NCBI GenBank assembly: GCA_018970175.1
Contig: JAGWWV010000013.1
Location: forward strand, 1 to 49,217
Source: Acidobacteriota bacterium
GTDB lineage: Bacteria > Actinomycetota > Acidimicrobiia > Acidimicrobiales > Ilumatobacteraceae
Reading direction: 5' to 3'
DNA: 49,217 bases
Shown piece after piece: positions 26,312-34,974 of this stretch. The notes beneath the pieces were generated by a model. That model did no database searches, was not told the origin of the DNA, and saw only the letters and a list, made by a program, of their open reading frames with translations. How positions within the stretch are numbered: position 1 is the stretch's first letter; each line of letters begins with the position of its first letter. A program made the position numbers and the translations under genes.

Positions 26312-27702
26312 ACCGCGAACAGGTGCTGTCGAGTCGGCGGCAACTGGCGGGGTTCGCCCTTGCGGTCGCCGGTCTCTTCGCTCTCACGACGACGCTCGTT
26401 GCCACGAATCGGCCCTTCGCAGTCGCGACTTCGCTGTCGCTCTATCTTCTGCTGCTCGTCGCCGTCACCGCCACGGGCGGTCACTGGCCGGGCCTCTTCA
26501 CCGCCGTCGCGTCACCCTTGCTCGTCAACTGGTTTCTTATCCCTCCGTACCGCACTCTTCGCATCAATGATCGCGACAACCTGGTCGAGCTCGCAGTCTT
26601 TGTCTCGGTTGCCGTCATCGTTTCGGCTTTTGTCTCCGTCGCGGCGCGAAATGCGGCAGAAGCGCGACGTGCCGCGCGCGAAGCATCGACGCTGTCTCGG
26701 CTCACCGAGGCGGGATTCGGCGAACCGCTCGACGAGATCGTCGAACTGCTCCGCGAGACCTTCGGATTCGAGACGGTTGCAGTCCTGCGCGACGACGACA
26801 CCGGGTACACCACGATTGCTTCGTCCGGACCGAATGCACCGACCTCACCGTCCGACGCGACCCTCTCCGATCATCTCGGCCAAAAGTTCATTCTCGTCGC
26901 ACGCGGTCGCGAACCCGGAGAACGTGACCGTCGGGTGCTGAATGCGTTTCTCGGTCAACTTGCCAAGTACCTCGAACAGGAACGTCTGCGTCGCGTCGAG
27001 CTCGAAGCCGAGTCACTGGCACGAAGCGATGAGTTGCGCACGGCGATCCTCCGCGCCGTCTCGCACGATTTGAGGTCGCCGCTCGCCAGCATCAAAGCCT
27101 CGGTGTCGAGTCTTCGCCAGGACGACATCACCTGGCCCGACGACATCGAGGCCGAATTTCTCGAATCGATCGAGACCCAGACCGATCGCCTGACGTCGAT
27201 CGTCCTCAATCTCCTCGACCTCAGCCGCATCGAGGCGGGTGTCCTTCGCCCCGCAATGCGATCGACTGCCGTCGCCGACGTCGTCTCGGCCGCTCTTCGC
27301 AATCTCGACGTCGACACGACGCGGGTCGAGGTCCTGGTGTCCGACGACGTTGCCGACGTCGATGCCGACCCCGCACTGCTGGAACGCGCAACGGCGAATC
27401 TCCTCAACAACGCACTCGCCTGGTCCGACCGTGCCGAGGTCAGAGCCGACGAAACGGCGACCGGAGTCGAGCTTTCCGTCGTCGATCATGGACCGGGCAT
27501 ACCTTCCGACAAGCGTCTCGAAGTGGTCCAACCATTCCACCGACTGACCGACTCCTCGACGAGCGGAGGGCTCGGTCTGGGTCTCGCCATCGTCGACCGT
27601 CTCGTGGCCGCAATGAACGGCCGACTCGAATTGCGCGACACCCCGAACGGGGGGCTCACCGCGGTCGTGCATCTGCGGCGCTCCGGAGGAGCCACACGAT
27701 GA
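26308..27702 (+). CDS. KdpD-like sensor histidine kinase
   Basis: 464 aa, GTG start. Four-helix DUF4118 membrane domain (15-112) containing NWFLIPPYRTLRINDRDNL, a GAF-like linker (about 130-225), then HisKA with the phospho-acceptor in VSHDLRSPLAS (His253). The HATPase region has LLNNALAWSD, DHGPGIPSD and GGLGLGLAIV. It lacks the N-terminal KdpD/USP nucleotide-binding domains of full KdpD (about 900 aa), so it is the short actinobacterial form. It phosphorylates the regulator encoded directly after it, with a 4-bp overlap. The signal is probably potassium or a related membrane cue, inferred from family and neighbours. Confidence 0.9.
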   Translation: MNREQVLSSRRQLAGFALAVAGLFALTTTLVATNRPFAVATSLSLYLLLLVAVTATGGHWPGLFTAVASPLLVNWFLIPPYRTLRINDRDNLVELAVFVSVAVIVSAFVSVAARNAAEARRAAREASTLSRLTEAGFGEPLDEIVELLRETFGFETVAVLRDDDTGYTTIASSGPNAPTSPSDATLSDHLGQKFILVARGREPGERDRRVLNAFLGQLAKYLEQERLRRVELEAESLARSDELRTAILRAVSHDLRSPLASIKASVSSLRQDDITWPDDIEAEFLESIETQTDRLTSIVLNLLDLSRIEAGVLRPAMRSTAVADVVSAALRNLDVDTTRVEVLVSDDVADVDADPALLERATANLLNNALAWSDRAEVRADETATGVELSVVDHGPGIPSDKRLEVVQPFHRLTDSSTSGGLGLGLAIVDRLVAAMNGRLELRDTPNGGLTAVVHLRRSGGATR

Positions 27703-28397
27703 CACGCGTGTTGTGCATCGAAGACGAGCCGACGCTGCTGCGTACCCTCGGAGCAAACCTTCGGGCGCGGGGATACGACATCGACCTGGTCGGCACGGGC
27801 GAGCTCGGCCTCGAGATCGCCGCGAAAAAGAAACCCGACATCGTGATCGTCGATCTCGGCCTTCCGAGAATGTCGGGTCTCGAAGTCATTCGGTCACTCC
27901 GGCAGTGGACGCAGATTCCCATCATCGTCCTCTCGGCGCGCGACACCGAGTTCGACAAGATCGGCGCACTCGATGCAGGCGCCGATGACTACGTTTCGAA
28001 GCCGTTCGGCATGGGTGAACTCTTGGCGCGCCTGCGCGCCGCGCTGCGCAGGGCAATTCCGAGCGACGAGACACCGCGCGTGGAAACGGCGGACTTCACC
28101 GTCGACCTCCAGGCACGTCGGGTCACGACACGCTCGGGCGAAGCCAAGTTGACGCCCACCGAGTGGAGTCTCGTCGACGTTCTCGTGCGCAACGCGGGCC
28201 GCCTCGTGACGAGTCGAGAACTCCTGAAGGCGGTGTGGGGACCCGAGTACGGAAACGAAACGAACTACCTCCGCGTGCACATGACCCACATCCGCAGGAA
28301 GATCGAGCCCGAACCTGCCGTCCCCCGCTACTTCCTCACCGAAGCCGGGATGGGCTACCGATTCGTGACATCGGCCGACACGCAGACGGACCGTTAA
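27699..28397 (+). CDS. KdpE-like response regulator (OmpR/PhoB class)
   Basis: 232 aa. Receiver domain with the acidic pair IEDE near the N-terminus, phospho-acceptor Asp52 (IVIVDLGLP) and Lys in DYVSKPFG. The C-terminal winged helix (about 135-225) has LTPTEWSLVDVLVRNAGRLV and YLRVHMTHIRRKIE. KdpE-type regulators turn on potassium uptake genes. Two direct-repeat sites, one before its own operon and one overlapping its stop codon before the transporter gene, are candidate targets. No kdpFABC genes lie nearby. Confidence 0.93.
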   Translation: MTRVLCIEDEPTLLRTLGANLRARGYDIDLVGTGELGLEIAAKKKPDIVIVDLGLPRMSGLEVIRSLRQWTQIPIIVLSARDTEFDKIGALDAGADDYVSKPFGMGELLARLRAALRRAIPSDETPRVETADFTVDLQARRVTTRSGEAKLTPTEWSLVDVLVRNAGRLVTSRELLKAVWGPEYGNETNYLRVHMTHIRRKIEPEPAVPRYFLTEAGMGYRFVTSADTQTDR

Positions 28398-28411
28398 GAA
28401 TCCGCTAACAA
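28393..28411 (+). promoter_or_regulatory. Putative KdpE-type operator, site B
   Basis: Direct repeat GTTAAGAA-tcc-GCTAACAA, 11-bp period, overlapping the last bases of the regulator gene and 92 bp before the ATG of the KimA-like transporter. The half-sites match those of site A at 6-7 of 8 positions each, in the same order and spacing. This suggests the transporter has its own promoter under the regulator. Confidence 0.5.
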
Positions 28412-28503
28412 CCCCACCACTCCGCCACAGCCCTTGTGAAACTCGGCTCCGTGTCGAACATCCGACACGCGAATTGCAACGGAAGGCGCGCGGACGGCGA
28501 GTC

Positions 28504-30387
28504 ATGTCACGGATCAAAGAGTTCCTCATCGGCAAACCTCTGTCGAGCGCCGACGAGGGCCACCAACGCCTCTCGCGCGTCATTGCACTTCCCGTCTTCG
28601 GGTCCGACGCGATCTCGTCGACCGCCTACGCCACGGACGAAATCCTCGTCGTACTTCTTCTCCAAGCCGGCATCGGAGCCGCCGCCTTCACCAAACTGAT
28701 TCCCCTCGCCATCGTCGTGTGCGTCTTGATGGCGATCGTGGTCACTTCGTATCGCCAGACGATCAACGCCTACCCGTCCGGTGGCGGGGCATACATCGTG
28801 AGTCGCGAGAATCTCGGGGTCACTCCGTCGCTCGTCGCCGGGGCATCGCTCCTCGTCGACTACATCCTCACGGTCGCGGTGAGCGTTGCAGGCGGCGTAC
28901 TCGCAATCAGAACAGCCACCGGATTCGACACCAAGTGGACGGTCCCCATCTGTCTCATCTGCGTGTTCGTCATGACCGTGATGAACCTGCGCGGGGTGAA
29001 GGAGTCGGGTGCAGCCTTCGCCGGGCCGACCTACTTCTACATCGTCATGCTGATTGCCCTCATCGTCACGGGACTCTGGCGCATCTTCGTGCAGCACATC
29101 GGTCCGATTCCCACGTCGATGCTGAGTGCAGAAGCTCGGGAGATCGCGGCAGGTGGCAAGTCGCTCGGTCTCATGATGCTTCTCCGCGCCTTCTCCTCGG
29201 GTGCGGTGGCGCTCTCCGGAGTCGAAGCCGTTTCGAACGGCGTACCGGCGTTCCGCAAGCCGGAAAGTCGCAACGCTTCGGTGACCCTCATGTGGATGGG
29301 AGGAATCCTCGGGTCGTGCTTCCTCGGCGTATCGATTCTGGCCGCGCACCTGAAGCCCTTCCGCGGTGAGAGCGACGGCAACGGACTCGGCCTCATGGCC
29401 CAGTACCTCTACAACGGCAAAGGGGTGCTGTTCTGGATGACGATGATCGCGACTTTCTCGATCCTCATCCTCGCCGCCAACACCGCCTACGCCGACTTTC
29501 CCCGACTTGCGTCGATCATCGCCCGCGACGGGTTCCTGCCGAGGCAGTTCTTCAATCGCGGTGCGCGACTGGTCTTCTCGAACGGTGTCCTTTTTCTCGC
29601 CACGATCGCCAGTGCACTCATCATCGCGTTCCGAGGTGACATCTCGAAACTGATTCCCCTCTACGCCTTCGGCGTCTTCACCGGATTCACGCTCAGCCAG
29701 ACGGGCATGGTTCGCCACCACCGACGCGAAAAGCAACCGGGATGGCGAATCGGCATGACGGTGAACGCAATCGGTGCGGCGACGACCGGTCTCATCGCGG
29801 TCATCGTTGTTGTTTCGAAATTCACCGAGGGCGCGTGGATTCCCGCAATCCTCATCCCGTTCACCATGTTCGGTTTCCGACAGATCAGGCGGCACTACGC
29901 ACGAGGACGCAGCGTGGTCACCGTGGCCCCGGGTTACTGGCCTCAACGCGAAACGCACACCATGGTCGTGCTCGTCGGCGGCATCAACAAGGGAGTACTG
30001 CACGGAATCCAGTACGCGAAGTCCCTGAATCCCGATCGCATCCTTGCCGTGACTGTCGCAAGCGACGACGAAGACCGGCAGCGGATCGAGAAACAATGGG
30101 CCGACTACAAGGTGCCGATCGATCTGCACACCATCTACTCGCCGTACCGCGAGCTCACGGCGCCCGTCCTTCGGTTCCTCGACGACCTCGACGAACGCCA
30201 CGCCGACGACATCATCACGGTCGTCATCCCGGAGTTCGTCACCTCCTGGCGCACCCAGTGGTTGCACAACGGCAGCGCCTTCGCGCTGAAGGCCCGCCTC
30301 TTGCACCGCCCGCACACTGCCGTCGTCTCGGTCCCGATTCACATGGGCACGACCGAGGCCGAAATCGAACCAATGGAAAGGATCTGA
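28504..30387 (+). CDS. APC-superfamily transporter, KimA-like potassium importer
   Basis: 627 aa from the ATG at 28504; a TTG 30 bp upstream is a weaker start. Twelve or so membrane helices with SDAISSTAYATDEILVVL near the N-terminus and INAYPSGGGAYIVSRENLG. A soluble C-terminal domain of about 150 residues (ETHTMVVLVGGINKGVLHGI, YSPYRELTAPVLRFLDDL) follows. This layout matches KimA (YdaO), a proton-coupled high-affinity potassium importer, and the mycobacterial protein encoded beside ceoB-ceoC. General amino-acid permease is the alternative, but context favours potassium. It is followed after 3 bp by the first TrkA protein. Confidence 0.85.
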   Translation: MSRIKEFLIGKPLSSADEGHQRLSRVIALPVFGSDAISSTAYATDEILVVLLLQAGIGAAAFTKLIPLAIVVCVLMAIVVTSYRQTINAYPSGGGAYIVSRENLGVTPSLVAGASLLVDYILTVAVSVAGGVLAIRTATGFDTKWTVPICLICVFVMTVMNLRGVKESGAAFAGPTYFYIVMLIALIVTGLWRIFVQHIGPIPTSMLSAEAREIAAGGKSLGLMMLLRAFSSGAVALSGVEAVSNGVPAFRKPESRNASVTLMWMGGILGSCFLGVSILAAHLKPFRGESDGNGLGLMAQYLYNGKGVLFWMTMIATFSILILAANTAYADFPRLASIIARDGFLPRQFFNRGARLVFSNGVLFLATIASALIIAFRGDISKLIPLYAFGVFTGFTLSQTGMVRHHRREKQPGWRIGMTVNAIGAATTGLIAVIVVVSKFTEGAWIPAILIPFTMFGFRQIRRHYARGRSVVTVAPGYWPQRETHTMVVLVGGINKGVLHGIQYAKSLNPDRILAVTVASDDEDRQRIEKQWADYKVPIDLHTIYSPYRELTAPVLRFLDDLDERHADDIITVVIPEFVTSWRTQWLHNGSAFALKARLLHRPHTAVVSVPIHMGTTEAEIEPMERI

Positions 30388-30390
30388 ACA

Positions 30391-31050
30391 ATGCACGCGA
30401 TCATCGTCGGCTGCGGACGGGTCGGATCAACGGTCGCGCGCGAGCTCGATGCGAACGGCCACGACGTCGTTGTCATCGACAGAAAGGCGTCGGCGTTCCG
30501 TCGCTTGGGTGAAACCTTCGGGGGACGCACCATCACGGGTATCGGGTTCGACCGCGACGTTCTCAAGTCGGCGGGAATCACAGGTGACAGCGCCGTCATG
30601 GCGGTGACGAACGGCGACAATTCGAACATTCTCATCACGCGCGTGGCGCGCGAGTTGTTCGGCGTCAGCAAGGTCGTCGCGCGCATCTACGACCCCAAAC
30701 GCGCCGCCATTTACGAGCGTCTCGGCATCTCGACCATTGCGACGGTTGCGTGGGCGAGCGCCCGTGTTCTCCAGTTGGTTCTTCCCGCTCACGGCAGTGT
30801 CGACTGGACCGACCCGACGTCGTCGATGACTCTCGTCGAGCGCAAGATTCCCGCGACCGCCGCGGGTCGCGCCGTCGAACAGTTGAACATCGACGGAGCG
30901 CGGGTGGTGCTGCTCACCCGGATGGGCATCGCGCGCCACCCCGAAACCCACGACCTCGTGCAGGACAACGACACCATCCACGTCCTCGGCACCGCGCACC
31001 AGATCGAGGCATTCGACCATGCCCTGTCCTCCACGGGAGCCCACCAATGA
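30391..31050 (+). CDS. ceoB: TrkA-type potassium uptake regulatory protein, first copy (CeoB-like)
   Basis: 219 aa. IIVGCGRVGSTVARELDANGHDVVVID is split here as IIVGCGRVGSTVA and GHDVVVID, the NAD-binding TrkA-N (RCK) Rossmann start. Residues of about 135-215 form a TrkA-C domain (VLLTRMGIARHPETHDLV). RCK subunits gate or regulate potassium transporters by binding NAD(H) or nucleotides. The gene overlaps the second copy by 4 bp, the arrangement of ceoB-ceoC in mycobacteria, also next to a KimA-like transporter. The symbol is by synteny and family. Confidence 0.88.
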   Translation: MHAIIVGCGRVGSTVARELDANGHDVVVIDRKASAFRRLGETFGGRTITGIGFDRDVLKSAGITGDSAVMAVTNGDNSNILITRVARELFGVSKVVARIYDPKRAAIYERLGISTIATVAWASARVLQLVLPAHGSVDWTDPTSSMTLVERKIPATAAGRAVEQLNIDGARVVLLTRMGIARHPETHDLVQDNDTIHVLGTAHQIEAFDHALSSTGAHQ

Positions 31051-31724
31051 AGATCGTCATCGCAGGAGCGGGAAGCGTCGGCAGATACATGGCCGAACAA
31101 CTCCATTCGTCGGGTCATGCGGTCCGGATCATCGACAACGACGTCGAGGCCGTGGCACGCGCGCGCGCAATTGATCCCGGCATCGAAGTGATCAACGGTG
31201 ACGGGTGCGAAGTCGACACGCTTGCCCGGGCCGGTTGCCGCGATGCCGACGTCGTTGCGGCGGTAACCGGAGACGACGAGGACAATCTCGTCATTTCCCT
31301 CCTCGCCAAGCAGGAATTCGGCGTTCCCCGCGTGGTGGGTCGCGTCAACAACCCCAAGAACGAATGGATGTTCACCGACATGTGGGGCGTCGATGTTTCG
31401 GTGTCGACGCCGCATCTTCTCACGGGCCTCGTCGAGGAAGCGGTCAGCGTCGGGTCCTTCGTGCGACTCCTGTCGCTCGAGCACGGTCGCGCGCGCATTG
31501 CCGAGGTGACCCTCGCGCCGTCATCTCCCGCGATCGGCAAGACCCTGACCAGCCTCAACTTCCCGCGCGAGTCCACGGTCGTTGCGGTCCTTCGCGATGG
31601 TCACGTCATCGTGCCGCGCGGCGACACGGTCGTCCGTGCAGGAGACGAGGTCATGATGTTGTCACTCGCGGAAGCCGAGGCCGACGTGCGACGCATCCTC
31701 ATCGGTCCCGAATCCGCGGCCTGA
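31047..31724 (+). CDS. ceoC: TrkA-type potassium uptake regulatory protein, second copy (CeoC-like)
   Basis: 225 aa, ATGA overlap with ceoB decides the start. VIAGAGSVGRYMAEQL is the nucleotide-binding loop. Asp30-Asn31 (IIDNDVEAV) lie where NAD ribose is bound. TrkA-C region near 145-215 (PRGDTVVRAGDEVMML). It shares only the family fold with the first copy, so the pair probably forms a hetero-oligomeric ring on a transporter. The KimA-like protein or an unlinked TrkH-type channel is the candidate partner. Confidence 0.9.
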   Translation: MKIVIAGAGSVGRYMAEQLHSSGHAVRIIDNDVEAVARARAIDPGIEVINGDGCEVDTLARAGCRDADVVAAVTGDDEDNLVISLLAKQEFGVPRVVGRVNNPKNEWMFTDMWGVDVSVSTPHLLTGLVEEAVSVGSFVRLLSLEHGRARIAEVTLAPSSPAIGKTLTSLNFPRESTVVAVLRDGHVIVPRGDTVVRAGDEVMMLSLAEAEADVRRILIGPESAA

Positions 31725-31730
31725 AACGCG

Positions 31731-32054
31731 ATGCGACTCCTCCGCCGCCGATCAGGCACCGAGACCGCACGCGCGGACACCGACGACGCGACCACCACGC
31801 CGATCGGAAGCATCGTCGAACGTCGACAGGTCACAATCACCGGACAGGTGCTTGGTATCCGCATCCGCCCATCCGACGAACTGCCGACTCTCGTTGTTCG
31901 ACTGGGTGACGACACGGGCTCGGTGACCCTCGTCTGGACCGGACGACGTGCAGTCGGCGGTGTCACACTCGGCCGTCGACTGAGTGTCGACGGCACCCCG
32001 GTTCGGTCACCCGACGGAGTCTGCATCTACAACCCGACGTACCGTCTGCTCTAG
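31731..32054 (+). CDS. OB-fold nucleic-acid-binding-like small protein
   Basis: 107 aa. After a basic start (MRLLRRRSG) the sequence GSIVERRQVTITGQVLGI, VVRLGDDTGSVTLVWTGRR and LGRRLSVDGTPV follows the five-strand pattern of an OB fold, like RecG-wedge/tRNA-anticodon-type domains. A similar small OB-fold gene sits beside ceoBC in mycobacteria and streptomycetes, which supports a conserved though unknown link. It starts 6 bp after ceoC. Its TAG stop shares the palindrome CTAG with the convergent GH3 gene. Confidence 0.8.
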   Translation: MRLLRRRSGTETARADTDDATTTPIGSIVERRQVTITGQVLGIRIRPSDELPTLVVRLGDDTGSVTLVWTGRRAVGGVTLGRRLSVDGTPVRSPDGVCIYNPTYRLL

Positions 32055-34507
32055 CGCCGTGGGCCGCGCATCACTCGATGCGTGATGTGTCGCGACGAGG
32101 TCCCGACGCGCAGCTCGACGGCGCCCGCACGCTGGGCCCAGGCATCAACTTTGGTGTCCCAGTAGCGGTATGCATCGGCATCGAGGTGAACCTCGGCGTC
32201 GACCGTCTCGCGGGCACCCGCCGCGACGCGGACAAAACCGACGAGCCTCTGGTCGGGTTCGTCACGGTCGAGACCTTCACGATCGACGACGTGCGCGTAC
32301 ACCTGGACGACTAGGACGCCGTCACGGTCGGAGGAATTCGCAAGCGACACCCCGATGGTGAAGTCGTCGATCAGTCGGGCGCCGGTGATCGTGACATCGG
32401 CGTACCCGAGACCGAAGCCGAAGGGAAACAGAGGTGTTCGACCGATGGTGTCGAAGTGTCGGTATCCGACCAGGCGCGCCTCGCGGTACTGCGCGACACC
32501 ACCTCGACCGGGGTGGAACTCGCTTGCCGGCGTGTCGTCGATGCAACGCGGAAACGTGACGGGCAGGCGTCCCTGTGGTTCGACGTCACCCAGCAACACG
32601 TCGACGAGCGCGTCGCCCATCTCTTGGCCACCGAACCACGTGAAGACGACCGCATCGACGTCGTCGAGCCAGGGCATTGCAACCGGCGACCCCGCGTTCA
32701 CAACCACGATCGTCGTCGGGCTGACGCGAGCAACCTCGGCAACCAATCGGTCTTGCTCGCCGGGCAGATCGATGTCGCCGCGGTCCCACCCTTCCGATTC
32801 CCAATCTTCGTTCGTTCCGACGACGACGATCGACACGTCGCTGCGCGCGGCGAGCGACACGGCCTCGCCCACCATGTCGGCGGGCAGCGGCGCACGCAGC
32901 CCGACATTGATGCCGCCGAGACTGGATCCTTCCGTCGACTGGCGCAGTTCGATGACGACCCGGTGGGTGCGGCCCGCAACGAGGTCGACCGACCCGCGTG
33001 CCTCGAGCTTGCCGGTGCCGAAGAACGAGCCGCCCTTCGGCGTGCCGCCGTTGTCGACCACCAGCACACCGTCGACGAAGACGCGCGCGTCGCCGACGGT
33101 CTCGATACCGACGTCCCACGACGCGGTGACGTCGGGCGTGAAGTCGAAGGCGAGACGCGCACCGAACGGCAGTCCCGTGCCGGTGCGCCGACCAGGATCG
33201 CGCGTCCAGAAGATTCGCAGTGTCGGTGGCTGTGACGAACGCAGGGGCGTCGCAGTCGGGTCGTCGAGTTCGCCCGGGCTCGCAAAGACGTCCAGCCTTA
33301 CGTTCGCAACCATCGATGCGTCGGGTTCGGGAATTCGCTTGTTGATGTCGCAGCCGGCCGCGTGGTCGACGACGACACCCAACGGCTCGAACCGCTCGCG
33401 CAGCGCAGCGAGGGGGTGCGACAGACGTGTCGGAGTGACCAGCGCACTGCCGCCTCCCAACGCGCGGCAACTTTCCGCATTCGGGCCGATCACGGCAACC
33501 CTGAGACCCTGCGACGGCACGAGCGGAAGTGGCCGCCGGCCCGATTCCGATGCCGAGTTGCGCAACAGCACCATGCCGCGACCCGACGCATGCCTGATGA
33601 GCCCCCGGTCGTCGGGGTGATCGTTCGTCGTCTCGGGACCCGGCTCGGCATCGAGCGCGCCGACGCGGTCCATGAGAGCGAGCAGATTGCGTGCACACCT
33701 GCGCACCTCGGATTCATCGACGCGTCCGTCGCGCACGGCTGCAACCAACTTGTCACCACGGTGCCGCGTCGGGCCCGGCATCTCGAGGTCGAGACCGGCA
33801 ACGACGCCTTCGACCGTCGAGTGCGAACCGAACCAATCGCTCATCACGAGACCATCGAAACCCCATTCGTCGCGCAACACGTTCGTGAGCAGCCAACCGT
33901 GATCGGCCGCGTGCAACCCGTTCACCTTGTTGTAGGCCGACATCACCGACATCACTCCCGCGTCACGCACGGCACGCTCGAAGGGCACCAGATAGATCTC
34001 GCGCATGGTGCGCATGTCGACCTGCGAATCGATCGACATGCGTTCGAACTCGGTGTCGTTGCACACGAAGTGTTTGATGCAACTTGCGACCCCCTGTGAC
34101 TGCACGCCTTGTACGTACGCCACGGCCATCTCGGCGGTGAGATAGGGGTCCTCCCCCATCGACTCGAAGTTGCGGCCGCCCACCGGGGTGCGGTGCAGGT
34201 TGACCGTCGGCGCGAGGTGCACCCTTGCACCCTTGTGGTGCAGCTCGCGGCCCAGCAGTTCACCGATGGCGCGCACAAGGTCGGGGTCCCACGTGGCGGC
34301 GAGCGACGACCCACACGGCACGTTGAGCGACGGCGCACCGCCGAACCGCGTGCCGCGCACCCCCGCCGGTCCGTCGCTGACGCGCATTCGCGGGATACCC
34401 AGACGCTCGATCGGCGCGGTATGCCACGCGTCGTGGCCCGCCAGAAGCGTCACCGCCTCTTCGAGGGTGAGTTGTTCGACGAGTGCATCGACCCGGGTGG
34501 CGGTCAT
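32051..34507 (-). CDS. Glycoside hydrolase family 3 beta-glycosidase with PA14-like insert
   Basis: 818 aa from ATG at 34507; no signal peptide, so probably cytosolic. GH3 N-terminal barrel with RVSDGPAGVRG, SCIKHFVCNDTEFER and the nucleophile Asp in GFDGLVMSDWFGSHST (about 230-245). The C-terminal sandwich holds the acid/base region NEDWESEGWDRGDIDLPGE. Between them lies a PA14-like insert (about 400-545; WDVGIETVGDARVFVDGVLV), and an FN3-like domain ends the chain. The layout is that of beta-glucosidase/beta-xylosidase enzymes acting on oligosaccharides. The precise sugar cannot be read. Confidence 0.94.
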   Translation of the reverse strand: MTATRVDALVEQLTLEEAVTLLAGHDAWHTAPIERLGIPRMRVSDGPAGVRGTRFGGAPSLNVPCGSSLAATWDPDLVRAIGELLGRELHHKGARVHLAPTVNLHRTPVGGRNFESMGEDPYLTAEMAVAYVQGVQSQGVASCIKHFVCNDTEFERMSIDSQVDMRTMREIYLVPFERAVRDAGVMSVMSAYNKVNGLHAADHGWLLTNVLRDEWGFDGLVMSDWFGSHSTVEGVVAGLDLEMPGPTRHRGDKLVAAVRDGRVDESEVRRCARNLLALMDRVGALDAEPGPETTNDHPDDRGLIRHASGRGMVLLRNSASESGRRPLPLVPSQGLRVAVIGPNAESCRALGGGSALVTPTRLSHPLAALRERFEPLGVVVDHAAGCDINKRIPEPDASMVANVRLDVFASPGELDDPTATPLRSSQPPTLRIFWTRDPGRRTGTGLPFGARLAFDFTPDVTASWDVGIETVGDARVFVDGVLVVDNGGTPKGGSFFGTGKLEARGSVDLVAGRTHRVVIELRQSTEGSSLGGINVGLRAPLPADMVGEAVSLAARSDVSIVVVGTNEDWESEGWDRGDIDLPGEQDRLVAEVARVSPTTIVVVNAGSPVAMPWLDDVDAVVFTWFGGQEMGDALVDVLLGDVEPQGRLPVTFPRCIDDTPASEFHPGRGGVAQYREARLVGYRHFDTIGRTPLFPFGFGLGYADVTITGARLIDDFTIGVSLANSSDRDGVLVVQVYAHVVDREGLDRDEPDQRLVGFVRVAAGARETVDAEVHLDADAYRYWDTKVDAWAQRAGAVELRVGTSSRHITHRVMRGPRR

Positions 34508-34560
34508 CGTGCCGATATTACGGCTGTCGCGAACGACCCGATTCCCGCACACATGGAGAC

Positions 34561-34974
34561 ATGACGCTCACGACTCAAACGAACAACGAAACCATCGCCG
34601 TCTATCCATGGTCGGACCCGATCTTCGATTCGGCAGGCTTCCCGGCCCGCAGCGACTACGTCGAGCAGTACTGGCTGGGAATTCTCGGCCCGACCGCGAC
34701 GTGGTTGTTGCGCCGACTCGTCGCCGGGTTCGACCACTACCCCGACGGCTACGAACTCGACCTCGTGGAAACGGCCCAGGCGCTTGGCACCACGTTTCGC
34801 CCGGGACACGAATCACCCTTCACGAGGGCAATCGAACGCCTGACGATCTTCGGGCTCGCGCAAACCTACGGACACGGACTCGCCGTGCGCACGCGGGTAC
34901 CGCTGCTTCCCGACCGATACCTCTCGCGGCTGCCGCGCTACCTGCGCGACGCACACATCGGACACAGCGCCTAG
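34561..34974 (+). CDS. Conserved actinobacterial protein, probably winged-helix
   Basis: 137 aa from ATG at 34561. Pattern LGPTATWLLRRLVAGFDHYP, then DLVETAQALGTTF, ESPFTRAIERLTIFGLAQ and VRTRVPLLPDRYLSRLP. It suggests a winged-helix fold, with helices packing on a short strand pair. I know similar short proteins from actinobacteria only as uncharacterised ones. It begins 53 bp from the divergent GH3 gene and ends on a CTAG shared with the convergent pepA gene. DNA binding is possible but no basic recognition helix stands out. Confidence 0.7.
   Translation: MTLTTQTNNETIAVYPWSDPIFDSAGFPARSDYVEQYWLGILGPTATWLLRRLVAGFDHYPDGYELDLVETAQALGTTFRPGHESPFTRAIERLTIFGLAQTYGHGLAVRTRVPLLPDRYLSRLPRYLRDAHIGHSA

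Noticed and set aside
28412-28503. c-di-AMP riboswitch before the KimA-like gene
   Set aside because: About 90 bases are left after the putative operator, and I could not find the conserved core of the ydaO-type riboswitch.
28507-30396. Long minus-strand frame opposite the KimA-like transporter
   Set aside because: The plus-strand protein has clear membrane helices and family motifs; the antisense translation is low-complexity and charge-rich.
25592-32054. Presence of kdpFABC potassium ATPase genes
   Set aside because: No gene here has the P-type ATPase DKTGT motif or KdpA-like helices; only the kdpDE-like regulators are present.
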